The notes under the pieces were generated by a model that was not told the origin of the DNA, made no database searches, and saw only the letters and a list, made by a program, of their open reading frames with translations. A stretch of DNA of 64,000 nucleotides, from the NCBI GenBank assembly GCA_001507425.1, contig LMAJ01000003.1, forward strand, positions 186,001-250,000, read 5' to 3'. This DNA is from Flavobacteriaceae bacterium CRH. Its GTDB lineage: Bacteria; Bacteroidota; Bacteroidia; Flavobacteriales; Flavobacteriaceae. Below are positions 6,665-15,822 of this stretch, in pieces. A program made the translations under genes and the position numbers. Positions within the stretch are counted from its first letter, which is position 1. Every line of letters starts with the position of its first letter.

Positions 6665-8636
6665 GGCTTATTATTCAAATTTCATTAATGACTTTATCGT
6701 TGAAAATAATGATAAAATTTATGGAAAAATATCTGGCAACTATGATTTGAATAAGTTGACCATTCAGCAATCTAATGCATGGAAATCTCAAATTCAAATT
6801 CTAAAACAAACTGTTTTAAATTTTAATGGAATAGTTTACTTTGAATTTACTATTCCTAGAATGGGTAAAAGAGTTGATAATATTTTAATTATTGATAATT
6901 GCATATTTGTTTTAGAATTTAAGATTGGTTCAAATGGTTATGATAAATACGCAAAAGATCAAGCTTTTGATTATGGATTAGATTTAAATAATTTCCACGA
7001 AGGAAGCCATAATAAAATTGTTATTCCAATTTTAATTGCTGACAAAGCAAGTAATGTTAATAATGTTTACAAAAAGTCTCTGGATAATTTATACGAAACA
7101 ATTGTAGCAAATGAAAATAATTTATCAGAAGTAATATCTGAAACTATAGTAAAATTTAAAGGCGTAGAAATTGTAAATGTTGAAGCTTGGGAAAATTCAA
7201 TATACAAACCAACACCAACAATTATAGAAGCAGCTACAGCTTTATATAAAAAACATAATGTTTCTGAAATATCAAGAAGTGATTCAGGTGCAGAAAATTT
7301 ATCTGTTACTTCAGAATGTATTTCTGAAATTATAGATTATTCAAAAAATAAAAGCAGAAAATCAATTTGTTTTATCACTGGAGTTCCTGGTGCAGGAAAA
7401 ACATTAGCAGGATTAAATATTGCCAATTTACGCTCAAATTATGAAGAGGAAGAACATGCTGTTTTTCTTTCGGGTAATGGTCCTTTAGTAGATGTTTTAA
7501 GAGAAGCTTTGGCAAGAGATAAAGTTAAAAGTGCTAAAGAAGAGAATTCGATTATAACAAAATCTTCTGCTAAATCTCACGTTAAATCATTCATTCAGAA
7601 TATTCATCATTTTAGAGATGCTTCTATAAAAGATGAAAAAGCGCCAATTGAAAAAGTTACAATTTTCGATGAAGCGCAAAGAGCATGGACAAAAGAACAA
7701 GCTTCAAATTTTATGAAGAGAAACAAAGGAATTTCAGATTTTAATAGATCAGAACCCGAATTTCTTATTGAAGTAATGGACAGACATAAAGATTGGTGTA
7801 CAATAGTCTGCTTAATTGGAGGAGGACAAGAAATTAATACAGGAGAAGCTGGTTTAGAAGAGTGGATTAGACCCTTTTACGATAAATTTGAAGATTGGGA
7901 TATTTATTATTCTTCTAAAATTGTTGAAGATGAGAATTATATCAAAGACAAAGATGCATTAGATATTCTAAATAAAAGAAAAGCAATAATGAAAGATGAA
8001 TTGCACTTGTCGATTTCATTAAGATCGTTTAGAAGTGCTCAATTATCTAATTTTATACAAGAAATAATTAATAATAATGTAGAAAATGCTAAAGAAGTTT
8101 ATGAGCATTTTATAAAAAAAGATTATCCAATTAAGATAACTCGTGATTTAGATAAAGCTAGAAATTGGTTAAAAGAGACTTCAAAAGGTTCTGAAAGAAT
8201 AGGAGTTGTTGCTTCATCAGGAGGTATTCGCTTAAGACCTTTTGGATTAAACGTAAAAGCGAAAATTGATGCTCCAATTTGGTTTTTAAATGATAGTAAT
8301 GATATTCGTTCTTCTTATTTTCTTGAAGAAGTCGCTACAGAATTTGACATACAAGGATTAGAATTAGATTGGACTTGTGTTGCATGGGATGGAGATTTAT
8401 TTTATCACGGCAGTCAATGGAATTATAGAAAATTTAAAGGAACAAAATGGCAAAATATTAATAGTCCAGAAATTGTGAATTATTTGATTAATTCTTATCG
8501 CGTTTTGTTAACAAGAGCTAGACAAGGAATGGTAATTTATATTCCTTTTGGAAATAATGAGGATATTACAAGGCCAGAATTTATGTATGATGGAACTTTT
8601 GATTTTTTTAAATCATTAGGAATTGAAGAGATTTAA
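6657..8636 (+). CDS. RecB-like nuclease fused to Schlafen-type (DUF2075) helicase
   Basis: A 659-aa cytoplasmic protein. Residues about 40-130 carry a PD-(D/E)XK nuclease core: Asp74 (KRVDN), Glu87-x-Lys89 (FVLEFKIG) and the RecB-type QxxxY motif Gln102-Tyr106 (KDQAFDYGLDL). Residues about 235-630 form a DUF2075/SLFN-g3 SF1-like helicase: Walker A GVPGAGKT at 242-249, Walker B TIFDEAQ at 335-341, IGGGQEINTGEAGLEEW at 387-403, ATEFDIQGLELD and the motif-VI-like RVLLTRARQG at 615-624. ATP-driven nucleic-acid translocation coupled to cleavage is inferred. The XRE partner, high A+T content and island setting suggest phage or plasmid defence. The target and trigger are unknown. Confidence 0.85.
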   Translation: MNRAYYSNFINDFIVENNDKIYGKISGNYDLNKLTIQQSNAWKSQIQILKQTVLNFNGIVYFEFTIPRMGKRVDNILIIDNCIFVLEFKIGSNGYDKYAKDQAFDYGLDLNNFHEGSHNKIVIPILIADKASNVNNVYKKSLDNLYETIVANENNLSEVISETIVKFKGVEIVNVEAWENSIYKPTPTIIEAATALYKKHNVSEISRSDSGAENLSVTSECISEIIDYSKNKSRKSICFITGVPGAGKTLAGLNIANLRSNYEEEEHAVFLSGNGPLVDVLREALARDKVKSAKEENSIITKSSAKSHVKSFIQNIHHFRDASIKDEKAPIEKVTIFDEAQRAWTKEQASNFMKRNKGISDFNRSEPEFLIEVMDRHKDWCTIVCLIGGGQEINTGEAGLEEWIRPFYDKFEDWDIYYSSKIVEDENYIKDKDALDILNKRKAIMKDELHLSISLRSFRSAQLSNFIQEIINNNVENAKEVYEHFIKKDYPIKITRDLDKARNWLKETSKGSERIGVVASSGGIRLRPFGLNVKAKIDAPIWFLNDSNDIRSSYFLEEVATEFDIQGLELDWTCVAWDGDLFYHGSQWNYRKFKGTKWQNINSPEIVNYLINSYRVLLTRARQGMVIYIPFGNNEDITRPEFMYDGTFDFFKSLGIEEI

Positions 8637-8667
8637 TTACAGAATGGTAATTGACTTTTTCTTTCAT

Positions 8668-8705
8668 AAAATGCCCCAAATAGCATCCAACTTTTGAGGC
8701 ATTTT
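8668..8705. terminator. Bidirectional terminator between convergent genes
   Basis: AAAATGCCCCAAA (8668-8680) pairs with TTTTGAGGCATTTT (8692-8705) with one mismatch, lying between the nuclease-helicase gene and the minus-strand gene. Confidence 0.7.
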
Positions 8706-8721
8706 GCGAAAGCAATTTTAG

Positions 8722-9195
8722 TTAAGAAGTGAGATTTTCGGGATGTATAATATTGAAATAATTTTCAAAAGCTTTACAAAGTAATTCTTTGTCTACTTCA
8801 AATAATTCGGATCTAACATCCCAATCTTTAATATTCTCTTCGTCTTGTTCGCAAATTTCTTCACCCACAAGTTTTCTAGTTAGTATGTCGCTTAGCAAAA
8901 CATTATCACAATGGTAATATTTTGTATAATATTTCTCAATGAATGACCAATAATCAAATTTATCGTCATCTTCTTTTTCATCTTTATGGTCTTTCTCTTC
9001 GAATTCTTTAACTACTTCAAATTCAAACCAACCCATTGCTTCACCAATTCCTTTATAAAATGCATTCCTTTCTTCTCTAGACTCAAAATTGTATTTTTTT
9101 AAGTTGATGATTTTTTCAAAATCATTTAAAGGTTCATTATTATGAAATTTCCTTACTTGATCTTTTCCAAAAATTATTTCTGCTAAATATTTCAT
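8722..9195 (-). CDS. Hypothetical acidic protein
   Basis: A 157-aa soluble protein of no recognised family. It starts MKYLAEIIFGKDQVRKFHNN, has a charged centre (EFEEKDHKDEKEDDDKFDYW) and ends in a helix-rich segment, ELLCKAFENYFNIIHPEN. There is no signal peptide or membrane segment. It converges with the nuclease-helicase gene across a shared hairpin, so it is probably an independent unit. It could be island cargo or an immunity-type protein; nothing in the sequence decides this. Base composition is as A+T-rich as the rest of the island. Confidence 0.6.
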   Translation of the reverse strand: MKYLAEIIFGKDQVRKFHNNEPLNDFEKIINLKKYNFESREERNAFYKGIGEAMGWFEFEVVKEFEEKDHKDEKEDDDKFDYWSFIEKYYTKYYHCDNVLLSDILTRKLVGEEICEQDEENIKDWDVRSELFEVDKELLCKAFENYFNIIHPENLTS

Positions 9196-9299
9196 TTCTT
9201 AATAATGGATTTTGTTATTATTCTTTAAAATAAGATTAATTCAAATGTAGTTTTTAGACGACAATTGATCCGCTTACAATTGGCCTCATTGTGAAAAAA

Positions 9300-9540
9300 T
9301 TTTCAACATAAAAAACGCCAACCATTTCTGATTGACGTTTATAATCTTTGACGAGTTTCGAGTGTGATTCCTCGTTCCTCGGAATGACAAGATTGTGGAA
9401 ATTTATGGCTTTAAAACAGCTTATTCGGGTAGTTTGTCATTCCCAGAAACGAGGAATCTCCGCAAGTAATTCCGTAATCAAAAGCCATAATCTTTGACGA
9501 GTTTCGAGTGTTATTCCTAGTTCCTCGGAATAACAAAAAA
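9300..9540. repeat. Cluster of 'tgattcctcgttcctcggaatgaca' repeats
   Basis: Three related copies occur at about 9362-9390, 9435-9470 and 9508-9535: GATTCCTCGTTCCTCGGAAT, GTCATTCCCAGAAACGAGGA and TTATTCCTAGTTCCTCGGAA. GACGAGTTTCGAGTG is repeated at 9350 and 9495. There is no gene between 9196 and 9552. Confidence 0.7.
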
Positions 9541-9552
9541 TGAGATAAAAAT

Positions 9553-12015
9553 CTACTTCTCCTTCTTCCCCCACTTAATTTTCATTTTCCCATCATCATC
9601 CAAAGCAATTAAATGCAGAACAAGGCCACGTTCGCGAACAGCATCGCGCTCGGCTTTGGTGGCTAGTTTGCTGTCGTCTTTAGAGTTTCGTAGTGGGATG
9701 GTGAGGGCTAAGTTGGTGCCTCGGCCAAAGGAATAAATACCTCGGGCATCCATATTTAAAACGCTCGAACTAATGATAAAATCGCTCACGTCTATTTGTT
9801 CGCCGCGCACTTTAAGACTGCCGGATAAATCGCTGAATGTAATGTTTTTGACATCGCGAAACGGAAAAGCAAATTTGCCCACTTTTACAATAGGTTCAAA
9901 ATTAAGCAAAGCGCCCTGAGTGACATTAAAGTTTATATTGCCGCGCATAGAGTTGGTAATCATTTCGCCGCTGCTGTTGATTAAAGCGGTTAAATTTGCA
10001 TTGCTGCTAAGTTTGCCACGAATGTTACTCGGATTAAAAGACTGCACTCCAAAATTGTTAAACGAGCGCAAAAAACTCGCAATATCAACATGATTTACCT
10101 GAGCGTTAGAGCTAAAAGTATAGTTTTTTCCCTGAGGTGTGAGAGCGCCACTAAAAGTAACATTTCCGCCGGATGTTTGTACAGAACCATTCTTTACCAA
10201 CAATTGAGAATTAATCATCTGAATCGTGGCTTTGGTATTTGTTGCGGTTAATTTATTATACGTAATATTATCTGCTTTGATGTCGATCACGACTACGCAT
10301 TTTTCGATCGCAGTTCGCATTTGATTCGAAATCGTACTTTTTTTCCTGGGTTGATTTGTGGTTTTTCTTTTTTGCGAAACGGCCAAAACGGCGAGCAATT
10401 GTTTAACATCGATATTTGGGCAATACACGTTCCAGTTTACAATCATTTTTTCGGGTGCATCGTAATACAGATTCAGGAAATTATCAATCTTCCCATCAAT
10501 GATGATCGTATTTTTTTTGTGTTTGTAAGCGATTTTTTTAATGATCAGCGCTTTTTCGGTAAAGTCCAGCTGTACATTAGTTTTTATGGCGCGAACATCA
10601 TTTGGAATATAATGAAATGAGGTATTGCTAACATTTACGTTTCCTATAAAACGCGGTTTAGCAATATATAAATCTACAATATCAAACTGAAATTTTAAGT
10701 TGGCAGAAGCGTGTCCTTCCGTAAACTGAATCCATTTGTCACTGCTTATTTCGTTTAGTTTGGTCACATCAAAATCAGTATTCACAATACCGGTTGCGAT
10801 TGGTTTATCAAAATTGTTAATAACAGCTTGCGGAATTTTAAGCGGAATATTGCGGTAATTACCAGTAAAATGAGTCAGAATTACCGCTGAATTTTCGTCG
10901 TTAAAACCATCTTTCGGTTTGAAATTATTGGTAAAAATGCCTTTAAAATTACAATCCGTAATTAATCCGTCCGGAATACTTAATTCGTTGTTTTGAATTT
11001 CGGCCTGCACAACAATTCTCGGATCGCCTTCGGCATTAAAATCGCCTTTGATGTCGCAATTCACATCGATTTCTTTTTTTAAATCAAAGCGGTTAAGCTT
11101 AGAACTAATGTTTGCCGATAATAAGTTCGATGCATTTTGCCAAAAAATAGTCGTGCTAATATTAATTCCGAAAAGCGCATTGCCTTTGGCGAGATTAAAA
11201 AAAGCGATAATATCAAAAGCATCTGTTCCTATTTTAAGGTTTTTTGTCAAAACATCAATCCTTTCTTTTTCAGATGAATAAGCAACTGCAAAAGTTCCTC
11301 TGAGTTCTTTTTGTTTGGCAAAACTTCCGTGAACGGTATTAAAAGCCAAACTGCTAATTTGGGTATCTAAAAATACATCGGTCTGCCAGTCGTCTCCGTC
11401 AAAATCTACTTTCGATTTTAAACTTTCTATATCAAAATCAAATAATTTATGTCCAACGTGATTGTCTAAAGTAAAATGAACATTGTTGAGGTCAATTTGG
11501 TCAATTGTAGTTTCGGTATCTGATTTATTTTCAGTTGTTTTCTTCTTTTTTGGTTTAAAAATATCGGCGTTCGAATAGCCATTTTCGGCTTTATATACAT
11601 AAATATTGGCTTCGTTTATCAATATTTTATGAATGTTGATATCATTTTGCAATAAACTCCAGATATTTAAACGCACTTCAATTTCTTCGCCTTTCAGCAA
11701 AGTATGTTTATGCGTTTGCCATTGTTTGTCTTTTATTTCAACATCTTTTAAGGCTAAAGTAAAGTTCGGGAAACCAACTAGAAATTTATAATGAACATCG
11801 CCAATATGAAATTCACCGTTAATGTTTTCATTAATTTTAGTATTGATTTTGGCAATAATTTCGGTTTTATTCTGATTGAAATAAAGCGATAATCCGCCAC
11901 ATGCCAGAAGCAACAACGCAATAAGTCCCAAGATAAAAAAGCCAAAACGTTTGGCGTACTTTTTAAAACGGGCTGATTGTAAAAAGAATTTTATTTGTTG
12001 TATTGTCGCATTCAT
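9553..12015 (-). CDS. AsmA-family envelope biogenesis protein
   Basis: An 820-aa protein with one N-terminal membrane helix (about residues 24-46) and a very long, beta-rich periplasmic part, the layout of the AsmA/TamB-like superfamily. N-terminal landmarks are LYFNQNKTEIIAKINTKINE and GEFHIGDVHYKF. The C-terminal AsmA region includes GALLNFEPIVKVGKFAFPF, SDLSGSLKVRGEQIDVSDF and LNMDARGIYSFG. Family members form lipid-conducting grooves or help outer-membrane assembly; the exact substrate here is unknown. It is monocistronic. Asparagine/threonine-rich strands repeat through the middle (GxxxxNNNFKxFxxN). Confidence 0.88.
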   Translation of the reverse strand: MNATIQQIKFFLQSARFKKYAKRFGFFILGLIALLLLACGGLSLYFNQNKTEIIAKINTKINENINGEFHIGDVHYKFLVGFPNFTLALKDVEIKDKQWQTHKHTLLKGEEIEVRLNIWSLLQNDINIHKILINEANIYVYKAENGYSNADIFKPKKKKTTENKSDTETTIDQIDLNNVHFTLDNHVGHKLFDFDIESLKSKVDFDGDDWQTDVFLDTQISSLAFNTVHGSFAKQKELRGTFAVAYSSEKERIDVLTKNLKIGTDAFDIIAFFNLAKGNALFGINISTTIFWQNASNLLSANISSKLNRFDLKKEIDVNCDIKGDFNAEGDPRIVVQAEIQNNELSIPDGLITDCNFKGIFTNNFKPKDGFNDENSAVILTHFTGNYRNIPLKIPQAVINNFDKPIATGIVNTDFDVTKLNEISSDKWIQFTEGHASANLKFQFDIVDLYIAKPRFIGNVNVSNTSFHYIPNDVRAIKTNVQLDFTEKALIIKKIAYKHKKNTIIIDGKIDNFLNLYYDAPEKMIVNWNVYCPNIDVKQLLAVLAVSQKRKTTNQPRKKSTISNQMRTAIEKCVVVIDIKADNITYNKLTATNTKATIQMINSQLLVKNGSVQTSGGNVTFSGALTPQGKNYTFSSNAQVNHVDIASFLRSFNNFGVQSFNPSNIRGKLSSNANLTALINSSGEMITNSMRGNINFNVTQGALLNFEPIVKVGKFAFPFRDVKNITFSDLSGSLKVRGEQIDVSDFIISSSVLNMDARGIYSFGRGTNLALTIPLRNSKDDSKLATKAERDAVRERGLVLHLIALDDDGKMKIKWGKKEK

Positions 12016-12176
12016 CTGGAAAATATTTCAGGATTATTAAAGATACGCTAAAAAAGACTGGATAACTAAAAACATCAAATGTAATAATTTGTAAGCTTAA
12101 ACTTTCAAATTATATTTTTTGTATTGATATAATTATTGACAATACATTTATAATTAAAACTAATTTGCGAATGACG

Positions 12177-12204
12177 TTTGATTGGTTTTTAATTTCTAAA
12201 TTTG
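12177..12204 (+). promoter_or_regulatory. Promoter of trxA
   Basis: TTTG at 12177-12180 and TAAATTTG at 12197-12204, spaced by 16 bases, match the Bacteroidota -33/-7 consensus TTTG/TAnnTTTG. The predicted transcript start gives a leader of about 65 bases. Confidence 0.65.
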
Positions 12205-12276
12205 TACTCAGTTAAAAACACATTTAAAAATTGTCACCCTTTGTTAAGTTAAAGGGATAACTTAAATAAAAATATT

Positions 12277-12594
12277 ATGGCATTAGCAATAACAGACGCT
12301 ACTTTTGATGAAGTAGTTTTGAAATCAGATAAACCAGTAATGGTAGATTTTTGGGCAGCATGGTGCGGTCCTTGTAGAATGGTTGGACCAATCATTGACC
12401 AAATTAGTGAAGAATACGCAGGTAAAGTAGTTGTTGGTAAGGTAGATGTAGATGCTAATCAGGAATTCGCTGCAAAATATGGTGTGCGTAACATACCAAC
12501 CGTTTTGGTTTTTCATAACGGTGAAGTAGTAGGAAAACAAGTAGGAGTTGCTCCGAAACAAACCTACGCTGATAGTTTAGACGCTTTGTTGTAA
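12277..12594 (+). CDS. trxA: Thioredoxin
   Basis: A 105-aa cytoplasmic thioredoxin. The redox site WCGPC lies at residues 30-34 within VDFWAAWCGPCRMVGP. The cis-proline loop is VRNIPTVLVF, and the end is DSLDALL. It reduces protein disulfides and is itself reduced by thioredoxin reductase (not in this window). The length matches the family. It is preceded by a clear promoter and followed by a hairpin terminator, so it is a single-gene unit. Confidence 0.97.
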   Translation: MALAITDATFDEVVLKSDKPVMVDFWAAWCGPCRMVGPIIDQISEEYAGKVVVGKVDVDANQEFAAKYGVRNIPTVLVFHNGEVVGKQVGVAPKQTYADSLDALL

Positions 12595-12617
12595 TCGTAA
12601 GATTATAATTTATATTT

Positions 12618-12649
12618 AAAAAAGGTTTGACGAAAGTCAGGCCTTTTTT
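12618..12649 (+). terminator. Rho-independent terminator of trxA
   Basis: AAAAGGTTTGAC, a GAAA loop and GTCAGGCCTTTTTT, with two G-U pairs in the stem. An almost identical hairpin terminates the gene at 16406-16999. Confidence 0.8.
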
Positions 12650-12712
12650 ATTTGGTGTTTTTTGCCACAGATTACACAGATTAAAGTGATTTTATGGTTG
12701 TCTATAATTTAA

Positions 12713-12816
12713 GTTTCACGCAGATTTTGCAGATTAAGCAGATCATTTTTTTCGACATATTAAAAGGTTTTTTGATTTAGTTTTAATCTGCTTAATCTGC
12801 AAAATCTGCGTGAAAC
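12713..12816. repeat. Perfect 31-bp inverted repeat ('cacgcagattttgcagat' family)
   Basis: The left arm 12713-12743 and right arm 12786-12816 are exact reverse complements around a 42-base loop. The related string TTTGCCACAGATTACACAGA stands just before (12661). Similar DNA recurs at 22617-22730 and 17085-17135. It lies between the 3' ends of convergent trxA and the kinase gene. Confidence 0.8.
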
Positions 12817-12831
12817 CAAATTTTTAATTAT

Positions 12832-14916
12832 TTAATTCGTGGCAAACTTTAGCGTAAAAGTTGTTCCTAACTCTGGTTTTGAACTGACTTCGATTTTGCA
12901 ATTAATGGCCGTTGCAAGATCCCGAATTAAATGCAATCCCAAACCGGATTTGATTCCGATGACTTCAGAATCATCATAAAGTGCCTTAAATTGTTCCTGG
13001 CTTCCGCCTGCGCCATTATCTGTAATCGAAAGATAATTTTGATTATTTTCCTGCCATGCTTTCCAGATTATTGTTCCGTTAGAAGTTTTATCAAGCGCTT
13101 TTATGGCGTTTCCGGTTAAGTTTCGGATAATGGTTTTCAGGTAATTTTCATCAGTAATCAAGTTGATATTTTCCGGATTTTCGAAAATAATCTGAATATT
13201 TTCAATACTTGAAAAATGCTTTTCACTTTCTTCAAATAAAACTGAAACCGGAATTTTTTGAAGATGAGGTTTGAAGTTTTCCATTTGCCCTTTGCTCCAC
13301 AATAAAATATCTTCCATAGACGATAATAAATTCTCAGCGCCCGAAATTACTTTGCTTTGCATGCGTAACGCTGTAGCCTCATCTATCAGTTCCGGGCTTT
13401 CTTTCTGAAGGTGTAAAAAGTGAATTAAGTTTGAAACCGGACTTCGTAAATCATGATTTAAAATACTAAAAAAGCGTGCTTTTATTTTATTGGCTTCGTC
13501 GAGTTCCTGATTTAAAACCTGCAATTTCTGATTGGTTTTTTTACGGTTTTGATTTTGTTTGAATAATAACAACCCGATAATTCCAACCAGTATAATTCCG
13601 CCAATCAAAAGAAAACGCTGTTTTCTCGCTTCTTCAATCTGAATATTTTTGATCGTATTTTGGGTTGAAAGATTTTTTATTTCCTTTCCTTTGGTTTTAT
13701 TTTGATAATGTGCTTCGGCATTGGCGATATTTTTTTTGGCCGATTCCTGCATGATTTCGTTACTCGTTTTGCTGTAAATTTCATTGTATTGATAAGCTTG
13801 TTTCCAAAGTCCCAATGCAGCATAACTTTCAGAAAGTTTTTTATTGATCATCACATACGATTCCTTATCATACGTTAAAGCATTTTTTGATGCCCGCGTC
13901 AGGGTTTCAATCGCTTTTTTGTAATCTCCTTTTTCATATAAAACCCTTCCCATTACGGTATTGGCTTCCATAAGAATATCTCCGTCATTTGATTTTTCTG
14001 CAAGCAAAACCGCTTTTTCAGCATACTCATAGGCTGTTTTTATTTGATTTTTATCAACATAATATTCAGAAATACTTCGGTTGGCAAAACTCAAATTAAG
14101 AAACAAAGGATCTTTTTTAGAAGGGAAAGTGTAAATCAGCGTATAATATTTTTGAATACTATCCGGTTTATTTTGCGCCACGAAACATTGTAAATAATAA
14201 TTGCACGAAAAAGCATTTATATACGCCGAAGTTTTAATATAAGGCCGTGCTTCATTTAAGTAATCAATTGCTTTATCAAATTGTTTCATTTTGATGTAAG
14301 CACTCGCAATCTGGCTATACGAAACACCAATATTTTCTGTATTGGCAACACTTTTTTTAAGCTGTTTTTTATACGTAATCGCTTTTAACTGATAGCCAAT
14401 AAAAGTTTCGTATTCTGCATGATCTAAATAATATTCTCCCAGACTTCCGTTAAGAACAGATTGTGTATTAATGTTTTTGGTCGTGTCAAGCACTTTTTTA
14501 ATGTATTCAACTAAATGCTTTCTTTTTATAGTGTCGTTTATGGCGTAATAAATATAATTGAGCCGCATTAAAGATGAAGTTTCACTTTTAAGATGTTTCG
14601 CTTTTTGGGCATATTTCAACGAAAGTTCATAATTAATTAAGGCCTTTTGATATTGATTGTTGTTGAATTCATAAGCACGACCTTTATAAAAGTAAAATTT
14701 ACTTAAATAATCAAGGTGATTTTTAGAGAGCTTTATTCCTCTTTCGGTAATCTTTAAAAGTTTAGGATAATCGTCAGCGTCTGAAACTTCAATTGTATAG
14801 TTTAACCAGGCGTTTAGTTTTTCATCAAGGTTTTGATATTGGTTTAAATCTGGTTCCTGTTGTGCAAAAGCAGAAAAACGGATAAGAAGCAAAAACAAAA
14901 AACCTATTTTTCTCAT
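12832..14916 (-). CDS. TPR-containing sensor histidine kinase
   Basis: A 694-aa protein: signal peptide (residues 1-18), periplasmic tetratricopeptide repeats (about 60-400), one membrane helix (435-452), a short coiled linker, then a kinase core. His488 in SILNHDLRSPVSNL is the phospho-acceptor. The N box is NLTGNAIKAL (599-608), G1 DNGAGG (633-638) and G2 GLGLHLI (658-664). The TPR sensor plus LytTR partner is a frequent Bacteroidota arrangement. It overlaps the regulator gene by 4 bases and forms an operon with it (regulator first). The signal sensed is unknown; the neighbouring surface lipoproteins at 15823-16999 could be targets. Confidence 0.92.
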   Translation of the reverse strand: MRKIGFLFLLLIRFSAFAQQEPDLNQYQNLDEKLNAWLNYTIEVSDADDYPKLLKITERGIKLSKNHLDYLSKFYFYKGRAYEFNNNQYQKALINYELSLKYAQKAKHLKSETSSLMRLNYIYYAINDTIKRKHLVEYIKKVLDTTKNINTQSVLNGSLGEYYLDHAEYETFIGYQLKAITYKKQLKKSVANTENIGVSYSQIASAYIKMKQFDKAIDYLNEARPYIKTSAYINAFSCNYYLQCFVAQNKPDSIQKYYTLIYTFPSKKDPLFLNLSFANRSISEYYVDKNQIKTAYEYAEKAVLLAEKSNDGDILMEANTVMGRVLYEKGDYKKAIETLTRASKNALTYDKESYVMINKKLSESYAALGLWKQAYQYNEIYSKTSNEIMQESAKKNIANAEAHYQNKTKGKEIKNLSTQNTIKNIQIEEARKQRFLLIGGIILVGIIGLLLFKQNQNRKKTNQKLQVLNQELDEANKIKARFFSILNHDLRSPVSNLIHFLHLQKESPELIDEATALRMQSKVISGAENLLSSMEDILLWSKGQMENFKPHLQKIPVSVLFEESEKHFSSIENIQIIFENPENINLITDENYLKTIIRNLTGNAIKALDKTSNGTIIWKAWQENNQNYLSITDNGAGGSQEQFKALYDDSEVIGIKSGLGLHLIRDLATAINCKIEVSSKPELGTTFTLKFATN

Positions 14917-15620
14917 GAGAACAGGTTTAGGTTTTCTTTGTAGCTTCTTCCAACCGGAATGGCAATATTGTTGTTTAAAATAATTTCGGTTGAATTTATT
15001 TTTTGAATGAATTGTTTTTGAACCGCATAACTTCTGTGAATTCTAATAAAAGACTGAAAATGATCTTCTTTCAAAAGATTGCCAATGCTCGACAAAACGC
15101 AATGTCTTTTTTTATTGGTAATAATAAGCGTGTAATCTTTTAAAGCTTCGAGGTATAAAATTTCATGCAGCTTTACCTTCGTTTGTTCGTGGCCTTCTTT
15201 AATATAAATCGTATCGCCGCCAATACTGGCTTCAAAAAGAGAAGCTTTGAGTTTAACTTCCATAAACTCTTCAATTCTGCTTACGGTTTGTGCAAAGCGA
15301 TCGAGTTTTAAAGGTTTTACAATAAAATCCAGTGTTTCGATTTCAAAACTTTCGACCGCATGTTCCGGATGCGCGGTTATGAAAATACAAGCGGGAATTT
15401 CGAGTGCTTTTTTTCTGAATTCAATGCCGCTTAAACCCGGCATATCGATATCCAGAAATAAGATGTCTATTTTTTCTAATTCGATAAACGGAAGCGCATC
15501 TTCAGCCGATTCAAAAACACCTAAAATATCCAGAATCGGAAATTTTTTGGCAAACGACACTACCGTTAGCCTGTCAATTTCGTCATCATCAATAATAATG
15601 CAAGTGTATTTTTTGGTCAT
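14913..15620 (-). CDS. LytTR-family response regulator
   Basis: A 235-aa regulator. The receiver domain (about 5-120) has acidic Asp11-Asp13, phospho-acceptor Asp57 in LFLDIDMPG, Thr82 (FITAHP) and Lys102 (IVKPL). The LytTR DNA-binding domain (about 138-232) has ILYLEALKDYTLI, FIRIHRSYAVQKQFI and IPVGRSYKENL. It is phosphorylated by the kinase whose gene follows with a 4-base overlap. LytTR proteins bind direct repeats, and a 16-base direct repeat with 20-base period lies 14 bases upstream of its start, suggesting autoregulation. Confidence 0.95.
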   Translation of the reverse strand: MTKKYTCIIIDDDEIDRLTVVSFAKKFPILDILGVFESAEDALPFIELEKIDILFLDIDMPGLSGIEFRKKALEIPACIFITAHPEHAVESFEIETLDFIVKPLKLDRFAQTVSRIEEFMEVKLKASLFEASIGGDTIYIKEGHEQTKVKLHEILYLEALKDYTLIITNKKRHCVLSSIGNLLKEDHFQSFIRIHRSYAVQKQFIQKINSTEIILNNNIAIPVGRSYKENLNLFS

Positions 15621-15633
15621 TTAATTCGGTTTT

Positions 15634-15669
15634 ATGTCGTCTGTCTATTTAAAATGTCGTCTGTCTATT
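15634..15669 (-). promoter_or_regulatory. Candidate LytTR binding site (16-bp direct repeat)
   Basis: ATGTCGTCTGTCTATT occurs at 15634-15649 and again at 15654-15669. The 20-base period, roughly two helix turns, suits a LytTR dimer. It lies between the divergent regulator gene (start 15620) and a lipoprotein gene (start 15823), so it could control either. Confidence 0.5.
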
Positions 15670-15822
15670 AGCTGTTTTTAAGGCGATTTTATTCACGCAA
15701 ATTTGTCCCGTAATAAGGAATCAGATCAAAAGAAATACTCTTTTACGATCATTTGTCTTTTACAAAAATAATGTTATTGAATTAAATACGAACCATTTAA
15801 CGAATATTAAAACTAAATTATT

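Noticed and set aside
5700..9300. Prophage or insertion sequence in the accessory island
   Set aside because: No integrase, transposase, capsid, portal or terminal repeats with target duplication were found.
10321..10620. Plus-strand open frame inside the AsmA gene
   Set aside because: A shadow of the long minus-strand coding frame, without signal, domain or promoter.
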